Source of the DNA: Paraburkholderia guartelaensis
Lineage (GTDB): Bacteria > Pseudomonadota > Gammaproteobacteria > Burkholderiales > Burkholderiaceae
NCBI RefSeq assembly: GCF_004353905.1
Contig: NZ_SMOD01000012.1
Span: 1 to 64,000, forward strand
Reading direction: 5' to 3'
Length of the DNA stretch: 64,000 nucleotides
Part shown: piece after piece, positions 17,311-25,491 of the stretch
How the letters are laid out: every line of letters starts with the position of its first letter
Numbering within the stretch: the first letter of the stretch is position 1
The notes under the pieces: generated by a model
The model's input: only the letters and a program-made list of their open reading frames with translations
Database searches by the model: none
What the model was told of the DNA's origin: nothing
Translations under genes and position numbers: made by a program

Positions 17311-18465
17311 TCAATGCGCGGCGCCTGGTGGCGCGGTGTGCTTCCAGCCGTTCTGCACGATCGCGCGCTCCTTTGCGTCGGCGCTGTTGTCGCCGCCCGC
17401 GGGACTGGCGGCCGTCGCGACGTTCGCCGCGGTCGTCGCATTCGCCGCGTTCATCGTGCCGGGCAGTGGGGGCGGCGATGCGCTAGTGTTCCAATCCTGC
17501 GACGACGGCAGCCGGACGGTGTTCGCGCCGCGCGGCAATGCCGCTGCCGTGTTCACTTGCGGGGCGCCATTGGGTGGGCTGAGCGGCTTCCAGGCCGTCG
17601 ATACGATGGCGCGCTCCATCAACGATTGCGCGGTTTGACTGCTCGAATCGATCGCAAGCGCTTCCGAAGCCTGTTGCTGCACGCAGGCCCAGGCACGCTG
17701 CGCGACACAGCGGTCCGCGTTTTGCAACGCGCTATCGCGCCGTTGTTCGCGCGCCGCGATATCGTTTTGTATCGCGAGTGCCTCCTCGTTGTCCGCGTCG
17801 CGCGCGAGCACGGCATTGGCCGCGGCCTTTGCGTCGAACAGGTTGTTTTCCGCAAGGCTGGTACGGGCGACTCGCAGACCCTCGGCCGCGTCCGCGAATT
17901 GTGGCGCGGGGTGCGCGTTCGGCGGGGGCGATTGCGGCGCTGTGTGGGTCTGCCCACCGGCAGCAGGGGGCGTCTCGTCGGTCTCTTGCGCAGACGCATT
18001 GGTCGAAACCGAACCGCCCGAAGAGTGCAGGGTCTCTTCGCTGGCTGTGCCCTCCCGCTGGCGGTTCGTACCGAGCAGCAGGTATGTGCCGTACGCGAAC
18101 GCAAAAAGGCAAGCGATCACGAACAGGCCCCTGGGAAAGATCCATTGCCCCATCTGCGAAAACCGCAACCCGTGTGGAAGCGCCAAGGCGTGCTGCGCGG
18201 CCTGCGGGTAGCCGGTGTCGAGCGATGGCCCGTCGGATGCGGGTACGGCCGCCTGCGCGAGCTTCGCGGCTGCGGGCGCGGGGGGCGCCGCGGCCGTGGC
18301 GCCGAGCGGTGTCAACGTGGCCTTCGGATGGGTGCCGAGCGAAACCCTGTCGAGTGGAAGATCCGTGCCGCAGTAAGGGCAGAATTCGAAGTTTTCGTAC
18401 AGCAGTCCGCCGCAATGCTTGCACACTGCGGGGAAATTCTGGTCGCGACCAATCTGAGCGGACAT
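17311..18465 (-). CDS. zinc-ribbon / TPR-like membrane-anchored protein, unknown
   Basis: A 384-residue protein. A zinc ribbon with four cysteines (C15, C18, C29, C32; CxxC-10-CxxC) is at the N-terminus and would be cytoplasmic. A proline/alanine linker follows, then one membrane segment at about 108-131. A low-complexity stretch precedes a TPR-like helical region at about 190-290 (repeated ALA/AEN patterns). The motif ERAIV-x3-WK-x3-PP occurs twice, at 284-298 and 366-380, the second at the extreme C-terminus. I know no characterised homologue. It heads a two-gene unit with the TAXI binding protein and may link periplasmic ligand sensing to a cytoplasmic partner; that is inference. Confidence 0.75.
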   Translation of the reverse strand: MSAQIGRDQNFPAVCKHCGGLLYENFEFCPYCGTDLPLDRVSLGTHPKATLTPLGATAAAPPAPAAAKLAQAAVPASDGPSLDTGYPQAAQHALALPHGLRFSQMGQWIFPRGLFVIACLFAFAYGTYLLLGTNRQREGTASEETLHSSGGSVSTNASAQETDETPPAAGGQTHTAPQSPPPNAHPAPQFADAAEGLRVARTSLAENNLFDAKAAANAVLARDADNEEALAIQNDIAAREQRRDSALQNADRCVAQRAWACVQQQASEALAIDSSSQTAQSLMERAIVSTAWKPLSPPNGAPQVNTAAALPRGANTVRLPSSQDWNTSASPPPLPGTMNAANATTAANVATAASPAGGDNSADAKERAIVQNGWKHTAPPGAAH

Positions 18466-19318
18466 GATCTCGTCCCACCGTTATGGCGATGCCATTTCGG
18501 CATGCTCAGAATCGTCGTTGAAGCGATCGGCAAGGCGTCGCGGAACTCACGATCTGCATGCGCAGGAAAGCGACGGGGCCCGACCGAGCGCAGCCGTCTG
18601 GAGAAAATATGGTTGATTTCGCACAGCGCGTCAATCTCCGCTGTTGCCCAGCACACATATGCTTGATGACTGAGTTCTGGTAAGGATAGCGTTGCGGAAT
18701 TTTTTACCGTGCGGGCGATGAATGCCTTTTATTTATAAGAGTAGCTAAATAACCGGATGGGCTGCTTCACGGTCCCGCACCGAGCGAGAAGTATGGCCCC
18801 AATTGGATGCGTCGGCCGGCGCACGCAAGCCACGGAGTGCAACGGATTGCAATTTTTCAGCCAACCGTGGGGCATTGTCGAGCATTCATTCCACCAGTCG
18901 CTCACGGTCGCGTTGCAACGAGATCCCGCATCGCCGACCCGCATGCACGCTGCCGTTTCGCGCCCGACTCGATTGCTGCACACGCAACGAATCAGCGCGC
19001 ATAGGTTCAGAAACTAGGCCTTGACAAAGTACTGCGACGCCTCCTATTTTTCCTCTGCCATCTTTCATTACCAAATATTTCCCGTGTAATCCCGTCGGCG
19101 AAACTCAATGATTTCGCCCGATGCTCTATGGATTATTTAGGCATCCATAGTAAATAGATATTGCTTAAATTGAATCGACTTTGTCAGGAATGGAAAGTTA
19201 AATGTCAGCCGCTGTGTGCTGGTAATTGCGTTTGAATTTCGACGCCTTTTTCGAGGTGTTTTTACCGGCAAACGCGGCCCCCGCGTAGTGTGACGTCATC
19301 ATTCGAAGGGGTATAACA
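18466..19318. other. gene-poor region, 853 bases
   Basis: No credible coding frame is seen; an 86-codon frame at 18757-19017 has no ribosome site and atypical composition. The right part, 19050-19190, is AT-rich relative to its surroundings. A sigma-70-like element TTGACA (19021-19026), 18 bases, TATTTT (19045-19050) points right, toward the S10 peptidase gene or an unannotated RNA. Confidence 0.4.
19021..19050 (+). promoter_or_regulatory. candidate sigma-70 promoter
   Basis: A consensus -35 TTGACA is followed after 18 bases by TATTTT. If used for the S10 peptidase gene at 19319, the transcript would have a leader of about 260 bases. Confidence 0.4.
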
Positions 19319-21142
19319 ATGCATCCGGACAGTAAACCCAGTGTGGGCTTCAGCCGCAGTCGGAGCCAGCTGTGCCACGCCGCCGCAATCGCCATTGGCG
19401 TGCTGATGCTGGCGGGTTGCGGCGGTGGCGATGGCAGCCCGACCTCGTCTGCCGCGAGCGCGATGAACCAGGTATCGGCAAGCGCGAAAGCCGCCGCGCA
19501 AAATTCAAATTCGCCAAACGCCAACCAGCCTTATACCGACCCGATCGCCTACTCGCCGAACGCTACCGATGGCCTTGCCGCGTCGCAGGTCGCCGAAAAG
19601 GCCGCGATCATGCATTACCAGTGGACCTCGGGCAAGACGACGATCAACTACACGACGACAACCGGCCATTTGACGGCTTCGGACGCGAGCGGCAATCCGG
19701 AGGCGACAATGTCGTATGTCGCCTATACCGCGCCGAGCACGAACGGTTCGCCGCGGCCCGTGACGTTTATCTATAACGGCGGCCCGGGTTCTTCGTCGAT
19801 CTGGCTGCGTCTCGGCTCGTTTGCGCCAACGCGTGTCGCCACTCCCGATCCGCTGCTCACGAACTGGCCAAACTTTCCGCTCGTCAACAACGCAGAGAGC
19901 CTGATCGATACGACGGACATGGTGTTCATCGACCCGCCGGGCACGGGGCTTTCGGAGGCCATTCTGCCGAACACGAACCAGAAGTTCTGGGGCTGCGATC
20001 CGGACGTGGACGTGATGCGCGATTTCATCAAGCGCTATCTGGCCGTGAATAACCGCAGCAGTTCGCCGATCTATCTCTACGGCGAATCGTATGGCACGCC
20101 GCGCACCGACATGCTTGCGCTGGCGCTCGAAGCGGCGGGTGTGCAATTGACCGGCATCGTGCTTCAGTCGTCCATCCTGAACTACTTTGCCGATGCGATC
20201 GAGGCGACGGCCATCACGGATTCGACGGCGGGTCTTGTGCTCGATACCGATACGCTCGCAGGTTATTACCCAGGCTACGCCGAGGTGGCCGCGTACTTCA
20301 ATCTGGTTTCGCCGCCCTTGATCGATCAAGGCCTCTTTGCGCTGCAGTCGGAAATCTTCGCAACGGGCCAGTACCAGCATTTCCGCAAATACGCGCAATC
20401 GTGGGTGTTGAGTCAACTCGGCATTCCCGACGCGCTCGGCAAGCCGGTGTTTCCGCCCGAGAAAACGCTGGACTCGTGGCGCTGGCCTTCGAGCCTCACA
20501 CTGCAGGCGCTCAATGGCTACTTCAACGTGAATCCGTTCAGTAACGAACTGATCCCGGGCACGACTATCGGTCGGTACGACGGGCGAGTCTCGTTGCCGA
20601 ATTCGGATCCGCGGTTGCAGACCGACGGCGACCCATCGGACATCCTCATCTCGCAGCCGTTCACGACAGCACTCGCCACGCAATTGCCGGACTATCTCGG
20701 CTACACGGCGCCGAATGCGACGTACATGCCTTTGAACGACAATATCATCGGGGTCTGGGACTTCTCGCATGATGGCCAGCCATTGCCCGATACGCTGCCT
20801 GACCTGCTCGGCGCGATCCAGCTCAATCCGCAGCTGAAGGTGCTTGCAGAGAACGGCTATCACGATCTTGCGACGCCGTTCTTCAATACGGAGAAGCAGC
20901 TTGCGCGTCTGCAAACGGTGGCCGGTTTGAGCCCGAACCTGCAGGTCAACTTCTTCCAGGGTGGACACATGATCTATCTGGACGACGTGGCGCGCCCGAA
21001 GATGAAGGCTGATCTTGTGAGCTACTATGGTGGTCAACCCATACCATTGGCGCTTTCGCTCTGGACGCTTCCGCAGCCGTGGCCCGACGAGAGTCCCGCG
21101 GGTACGCCGATTTCCACGGCAGTCGCTGCAGCGGGCCAATAA
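19319..21142 (+). CDS. S10-family serine carboxypeptidase lipoprotein
   Basis: A 607-residue secreted lipoprotein. A lipobox LAGC places the acylated cysteine at C34, followed by a serine/asparagine-rich linker to about residue 75. The catalytic domain matches family S10: NGGPGSSS at 153-160 (oxyanion region), GESYGT at 255-260 with nucleophile S257, D516 in GYHDLATP, and H550 in QGGHMIYL. The family removes C-terminal residues from peptides at acid pH or acts as acyltransferase. A GAAGGGG site precedes the start. It is followed 84 bases later by an EF-hand protein and a secreted protein on the same strand. The peptide substrate is unknown. Confidence 0.92.
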   Translation: MHPDSKPSVGFSRSRSQLCHAAAIAIGVLMLAGCGGGDGSPTSSAASAMNQVSASAKAAAQNSNSPNANQPYTDPIAYSPNATDGLAASQVAEKAAIMHYQWTSGKTTINYTTTTGHLTASDASGNPEATMSYVAYTAPSTNGSPRPVTFIYNGGPGSSSIWLRLGSFAPTRVATPDPLLTNWPNFPLVNNAESLIDTTDMVFIDPPGTGLSEAILPNTNQKFWGCDPDVDVMRDFIKRYLAVNNRSSSPIYLYGESYGTPRTDMLALALEAAGVQLTGIVLQSSILNYFADAIEATAITDSTAGLVLDTDTLAGYYPGYAEVAAYFNLVSPPLIDQGLFALQSEIFATGQYQHFRKYAQSWVLSQLGIPDALGKPVFPPEKTLDSWRWPSSLTLQALNGYFNVNPFSNELIPGTTIGRYDGRVSLPNSDPRLQTDGDPSDILISQPFTTALATQLPDYLGYTAPNATYMPLNDNIIGVWDFSHDGQPLPDTLPDLLGAIQLNPQLKVLAENGYHDLATPFFNTEKQLARLQTVAGLSPNLQVNFFQGGHMIYLDDVARPKMKADLVSYYGGQPIPLALSLWTLPQPWPDESPAGTPISTAVAAAGQ

Positions 21143-21226
21143 CGTCACAGGCCGGGGCCTTGCGTCGAGCGTCGATCATCGATAGCCGATCGGGGCCCGC
21201 TCCTCACTCATTGAAGGCGAGCGATC

Positions 21227-21625
21227 ATGTCTACATTGAAAAAGCTGTGGTGCATTGCGCCGTTCATGCTTGGCGCGGTTGCTGTGGTCACAACAGGCAT
21301 TGCCGAGGCAGCAACGCAAGCGGTGGCGCCCGTTCAACTTCCGAAGGGCGGCCACGGTGTGGATGGGCCATTTTTCCCGTCTAACCGGCCAGCACCGCTC
21401 ACACCTTCCACCGGTACGCAGCTACAGCAACAGGCGCAACAGCGGGTGGAGGCGCGCCTCGGCGCGAATACCGCATTGAGCAACGGCGCTTCGATCACGA
21501 AAGCTCAGGCGCAAAGCAGCGGGCTGGGGTATATCTCGCAGCATTTCGATCAGATCGACACGGCGCATACAGGGAGGGTGTCGATGAGCGACGTGCGGCA
21601 ATATCTGCAGAAACAGGGCCAATGA
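21227..21625 (+). CDS. secreted EF-hand-like small protein
   Basis: A 132-residue protein with a signal peptide to about residue 28 (TGIAEA). The middle is proline- and glutamine-rich. Near the C-terminus, residues 107-130 contain an EF-hand-like unit: FDQID starts the loop, with acidic or polar ligands D-A-T, the conserved glycine, a hydrophobic residue and a final D in the SMSDV segment. One EF-hand only, so pairing or dimer formation would be needed for tight calcium binding. It overlaps the next gene by ATGA, which indicates translational coupling. It follows the S10 peptidase gene. Confidence 0.8.
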   Translation: MSTLKKLWCIAPFMLGAVAVVTTGIAEAATQAVAPVQLPKGGHGVDGPFFPSNRPAPLTPSTGTQLQQQAQQRVEARLGANTALSNGASITKAQAQSSGLGYISQHFDQIDTAHTGRVSMSDVRQYLQKQGQ

Positions 21626-22281
21626 GGCCGCTAGTCTGTCGCGCTGCAGTGATCGGCGTCGTGGGCGTGCTGGCGGCGGGGCCTGGCGCCCCGGCCAGTT
21701 TCGCGCTCGACGCCGTATCCATCGTGCTGCCTCAGGATGCGCCGCACTACAGGGTGGGGGACAACTGGACCTTCGAGCGGTCCGACCCGTTGTCCGGTAA
21801 GGGACGAACCTTCACGCAAACCGTGACGTCCGTCCACGCCGATGGCAGCGCATCGCTTCTGATCGGCCCCGGCGGCGGGCATCTGGAACTCACCTCCGAA
21901 GCCAATGTGATTCCCAATGGCGCCGACGCGCGTTCCTGCGGGATCGCGCTGCATTTTCCGCTGCGAGCCGGCGAGCGCTATGAGGCGGACTGCATGGCCA
22001 CCGCTCCTTCAGGCATGAGGGTACAGCGCCGAGCCCAATGTGAAGTGGATGGCGTCGAGACGGTCAAGACGAAGGCGGGCGCTTTCTCCGCGATCAAGAT
22101 CACGATGAGCGGTGTCTGGCAGCCGCAGTATGGCCCGGGCGGCGGCCCGATGGAGGAGACGCTCTGGTATGCCCCGAGCGTCAAGCGCGTGGTGCGTGAA
22201 GAGTTCCAGGGCCGTCTGGCCGGAAGGGGCGCGCCCGCGACGAACGCAATCGAACTGGTGCATTACGATGTGAAGCCGTAG
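21622..22281 (+). CDS. secreted protein, unknown
   Basis: A 219-residue exported protein with a signal peptide ending near residue 29 (ASFALDA). The rest is beta-rich with conserved-looking YRVGDNWTFER near 43-53 and the GGPMEETLWYAPSVKRVVREE region near 173-193. This pattern is common in exported hypothetical proteins of Burkholderia. It begins within the stop codon of the EF-hand gene, so the two are made together. No enzymatic motif is visible. Function unknown. Confidence 0.75.
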   Translation: MRPLVCRAAVIGVVGVLAAGPGAPASFALDAVSIVLPQDAPHYRVGDNWTFERSDPLSGKGRTFTQTVTSVHADGSASLLIGPGGGHLELTSEANVIPNGADARSCGIALHFPLRAGERYEADCMATAPSGMRVQRRAQCEVDGVETVKTKAGAFSAIKITMSGVWQPQYGPGGGPMEETLWYAPSVKRVVREEFQGRLAGRGAPATNAIELVHYDVKP

Positions 22282-22485
22282 CGCCGCTCTCATCGTATTC
22301 GTTTCACACTCAATCTCCCACCGGCTCACTCTCTCCATCAAACGATGGAGGCGCGAGCGTGCGCGGTTCCATAGGCTTAGGAAGCGGAGCGCTGACCGGC
22401 AGATGCCGGCGCCTCCGCGGACGACTGCTTTGGCCCGCTGCGCGTTGTGAAGCCAGGCGCCTGATACGGTGACAAGGAGATGACC

Positions 22486-23055
22486 ATGAAGATCAAGTAT
22501 TCAAGAATTTTGTCGGCAACAGCCTTTGCACTTTTCTCGCTCAGTAGCGCCGCGCAGGCCGGCGGCCTTTGTTCGAACCAAACGTTAAGGGGAGCTTACG
22601 GATTTCATGGACACGGCGAAATTCTCGGCCTGCTGGATAGCAACAACAAGCTGCACCCGTTTGCCTCACCGTTGACACTCGATGACGTCGCCATCGTGAC
22701 GTTCGACGGCTCGGGTAAATTTACGCGTACCGACTTCGGAATGATCAATGGCTTTCCCAAAGGCGGGCAGACTGCCTTCAATCCGTATCAAAGCGGCACC
22801 TACACCGTGAACTCCGATTGCACGGGAATCATGAAACTGGTCTATGGCAGCGGCGGGCCGGTGGCGGCCGGTGTCGAGACCGACCTGCAAATCGTGGTCT
22901 CCGACGATGGCACGCTCATCGAATCCGTCGTCTACAGAGCCTATTCGCCGTCGTCCGGGCCCACCGCCGACGGCACGACGTGCCCGCCGAATTGCGATCA
23001 AGGTGTGCAGGAACAATTCGAGGGCAAGAAGGTTCTGATTTACGGCTTCCGCTAA
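22486..23055 (+). CDS. secreted hypothetical protein
   Basis: A 189-residue exported protein with a signal peptide to about residue 25 (SSAAQA). I chose ATG 22486 because AAGGAG ends directly against the earlier in-frame ATG at 22480, which leaves no spacing for that one. Mature sequence has three cysteine pairs' worth of residues (SDCTG, TTCPPNCDQ) and beta-rich GTYTVNSDCTG patterns, typical of small exported beta-sandwich proteins. No family recognised. It is separate from the preceding gene by about 200 bases. Confidence 0.75.
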   Translation: MKIKYSRILSATAFALFSLSSAAQAGGLCSNQTLRGAYGFHGHGEILGLLDSNNKLHPFASPLTLDDVAIVTFDGSGKFTRTDFGMINGFPKGGQTAFNPYQSGTYTVNSDCTGIMKLVYGSGGPVAAGVETDLQIVVSDDGTLIESVVYRAYSPSSGPTADGTTCPPNCDQGVQEQFEGKKVLIYGFR

Positions 23056-23164
23056 GCGCGCCTCTTGCTTTCGGAAGGGCCGCGTTGCACGTAGTCGTTT
23101 CGTGCGACGTGGTCCTTCCATCTTCGCGATTCTTTACTGCGTTTCTCTTCGATATCTTAGGCGC

Positions 23165-23638
23165 TTAGCGCAGCGAGTAGCCGCGGCCCTGCATGCAAGC
23201 ATCCCAGGCCTGCCGATAGCTGGCGAGCGCTTGTTGTTGCGCCGATTCCATCTGTGCGTTCTGCGCCGCTGCGGCACGCTGCTGGTGCCGGTGCGCCACG
23301 CCGCCGGCAACCGTGCCGGCCACGGCGCCGATCGCCGCGCCGTGACCCGCGTCGCCCCCGATCGCGCCAGCGGCGGCGCCAATGGCCGCGCCTCCGGCGG
23401 CGCCCCTCACGCGTTGACCATTCGGCGCTTGAGCTTGCGGCGCAGCGTTGGCAACTACCGCCGGGTCAATGCCCGTTTTCTCTTTTGCCCACGCATAGCA
23501 AGCACCTTCATCGGAACTTTGCTGCTGGGCGCTCTGGCCTTTCGAGGGGTACACGACGATTTGCTGCGCAAGAGCCGGAAGTGCCGTGCCTACGATCAGC
23601 ATTGCGGCGGGAATAAAAGCGATGCGATTGATTTTCAT
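23165..23638 (-). CDS. glycine-zipper periplasmic/outer-membrane protein
   Basis: A 157-residue exported protein. The signal peptide covers residues 1-24 (GTALPALA). Residues 78-112 form a glycine-zipper (GAAGGAAIGAAAGAIGG and GHGAAIGAVAGTVAGG), the pattern of YMGG/Gly-zipper-2TM proteins that insert in the envelope. The C-terminal 40 residues are glutamine-rich and end in the conserved YRQAWDACMQGRGYSLR motif. Members are common in betaproteobacteria with no defined role. It is convergent with the preceding secreted protein gene. Confidence 0.88.
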   Translation of the reverse strand: MKINRIAFIPAAMLIVGTALPALAQQIVVYPSKGQSAQQQSSDEGACYAWAKEKTGIDPAVVANAAPQAQAPNGQRVRGAAGGAAIGAAAGAIGGDAGHGAAIGAVAGTVAGGVAHRHQQRAAAAQNAQMESAQQQALASYRQAWDACMQGRGYSLR

Positions 23639-23980
23639 GGAAAGCGCTTCTCATAGTGGCGTGGATAAGCCGGCAGAGAATATCTTGCGATCGTTCGATA
23701 GCGTAGGTGGATGCGTCAAGAAGCGCGTTGTTCCCGTTGATACGTGTCAACGGAGGTGAAAACGAAGCCGAAGTTTACTGGTCGCAGCCGCATTTGATTG
23801 ATTGGCTTTTGCATAAAGCAGGGAGACGGCATGCGGCAGATATTCTGATTCCCACTCAACTCAATTCGGCTATTGATCAACTACCAGGCAAGCAAGGTGC
23901 GTGCACAGCTCTGCACGGCAGCGGCGGGGCCAATGGTACGCTTGAGATTCTCAAGATCACGTGGCTGGAGATTGCCTATC
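23639..23980. other. intergenic, 342 bases
   Basis: A divergent region between the glycine-zipper gene and a small lipoprotein gene. It is AT-richer than the genes around it. A frame crossing from 23707 to 24261 lacks a ribosome site and overlaps the lipoprotein gene, so I do not accept it. Nothing else is recognisable. Confidence 0.35.
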
Positions 23981-24214
23981 ATGAAGCGCTTGTGCTGCGC
24001 AGCGTTCCTCGCGTTCCTCGTTGCCGGTTGTGCTTCGTCGTCGCCGCCCGCTGCCGACACCAACAGCTACATGTTGCATTCGCCCTATGGTGCGAACCCG
24101 GGCGCACCTGCTTCGAAGCCACCGCGGCTCACGGTGGGCGTGAGCGATCCCGACACCCAGCTGATACTTCCCTGGTTTTTGAACGACATCATCAACTTCG
24201 TGAATTACCGCTAG
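23981..24214 (+). CDS. small lipoprotein
   Basis: A 77-residue lipoprotein. The signal sequence MKRLCCAAFLAFLVAGC has lipobox VAGC and acylated C17. The mature part of 60 residues is polar and proline-rich. The start ATG 23981 has GGAG ten bases upstream; earlier starts in this frame lack signal-peptide logic. No family or function can be assigned. It lies before a LacI-controlled sugar locus but is probably independent of it. Confidence 0.72.
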   Translation: MKRLCCAAFLAFLVAGCASSSPPAADTNSYMLHSPYGANPGAPASKPPRLTVGVSDPDTQLILPWFLNDIINFVNYR

Positions 24215-24280
24215 TCCTCCCTCTCGCTGGTGCCCCGGAAAAACCCTCCCTTGAACCCTGAATATCCATTTCCTACTCTA

Positions 24281-24292
24281 TGAAACGTTTCA
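24281..24292. promoter_or_regulatory. LacI-type operator TGAAACGTTTCA
   Basis: A perfect 12-base palindrome with the central CG of LacI-family operators, 59 bases before the start of the LacI gene. It fits autoregulation, with read-through control of the ABC genes that follow. Confidence 0.65.
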
Positions 24293-24351
24293 GTTCCGAC
24301 GGATAACGGACCGATAACACCAGGCGCATAACCTCAGGCGGACAGACCAGC

Positions 24352-25419
24352 ATGGACGACCGCAAGAAGAGTGCCAGTACGCTCAAGGACGTCGCGAACG
24401 CGGCGGGGGTCTCGCTGGGCACGGCGTCGAAGGTGCTCGCGGGCGCTGCGAACGTGAGCGAAGCGCGGCAGCGGCAGGTCTGGGAGGCGGCCCGCAAGCT
24501 CGGCTACCGGCGCAATAGTCTGGCCGCCGAATTGCGTAGTTGCCGCTCCACGTCGATTGGTTTTGTCGTCCCCGACCTGACCAATTCGTTCTTCATCGAA
24601 CTGGTCTGCGCGCTCGAAGACCACGCACTCGAATCCGGTTACCGGCTCATCCTCGCGCACGCCCAGGAGGACCCGGAACGCGAAGCGGAACGCATCCGCT
24701 TCGTCCTCTCCCGCCAGGTCGCGGGCATGATCATCATTCCCTGCCACGGTTACGAGCACGCGATCAGCGAACTGCGCGAATGCGACGTGCCGCTCGTGAT
24801 GGCCGATCGCGTGGACAACAGTTTTCCCGCCAACACGGTCACGACCGACAGTCATCGTGCGGCGATGGACGGCACCGCGCATCTCATCGCGCTCGGTCAC
24901 CGCCGCATCACGTTCATCGTCAATGCGCTCGACCTCGTGAACAGCCGCGAGCGGGCCCAGGGCTATCAGGACGCGATGGAGCGCGCCGGACTCGCGCAGT
25001 ACGCCAACGTCGTGGTGTGCGGCATGAGCGATACCGAAAGCCACGCGACGACACTCGGCGTGCTAGCCGCGCGTGAGCGCCCCACGGCGCTCTTCACGGG
25101 CGCGAACGTCGCGACGCTTGGCGCGCTGCGGGCGATCCGCGACGCGGGCCTGCAACTGCCCGACGACATCTCGCTGCTTTCCTTCGACGAAGCGCCGTGG
25201 ATGTCGGTGCTGCGTCCCGGCATCAGTTCCATTCGTCAGCCTGCCGAGGCGATTGCCCGCGGCATCTGGCATCTCCTCCACAAGCAGTTGCTGGGCGAGA
25301 CCTCCGAGATCGTGCACTTGCGCATGCGTGCCGACCTGCGTGTGCGCGACAGCACGGGCCCGGTGCGGTATGACGAATGGGGCGAGACGGCGCGCGCATC
25401 CGCTGCGCCGCCGCTATAA
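24352..25419 (+). CDS. LacI-family regulator of ribose-type ABC importer
   Basis: A 355-residue repressor. Residues 10-60 form the LacI helix-turn-helix and hinge (LKDVANAAGVSLGTASKVLAG, then the RRNSLAAELRS hinge helix). Residues 65-340 form the periplasmic-binding-protein fold for a sugar effector. It has the C-terminal IRQPAEAIARGIWHLL region typical of the family. It stands 72 bases before a sugar ABC operon on the same strand. A TGAAACGTTTCA operator lies upstream. The effector is probably the sugar carried by the importer. Confidence 0.93.
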   Translation: MDDRKKSASTLKDVANAAGVSLGTASKVLAGAANVSEARQRQVWEAARKLGYRRNSLAAELRSCRSTSIGFVVPDLTNSFFIELVCALEDHALESGYRLILAHAQEDPEREAERIRFVLSRQVAGMIIIPCHGYEHAISELRECDVPLVMADRVDNSFPANTVTTDSHRAAMDGTAHLIALGHRRITFIVNALDLVNSRERAQGYQDAMERAGLAQYANVVVCGMSDTESHATTLGVLAARERPTALFTGANVATLGALRAIRDAGLQLPDDISLLSFDEAPWMSVLRPGISSIRQPAEAIARGIWHLLHKQLLGETSEIVHLRMRADLRVRDSTGPVRYDEWGETARASAAPPL

Positions 25420-25491
25420 CGTTTTATTTTTCGCAGTACCCGAGGCTGGCCGCACGCGCCGCCCGGTTCAGACAACAAAGGAGACAGGGCA

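Noticed and set aside
18757-19017. 86-codon frame in the gene-poor region
   Set aside because: No ribosome site, no homology I recognise, and odd composition. Other overlapping frames of similar length are equally unconvincing.
23707-24261. 184-codon frame overlapping the small lipoprotein gene
   Set aside because: The overlapping lipoprotein frame has a lipobox and a ribosome site; this one has neither and looks like a shadow.
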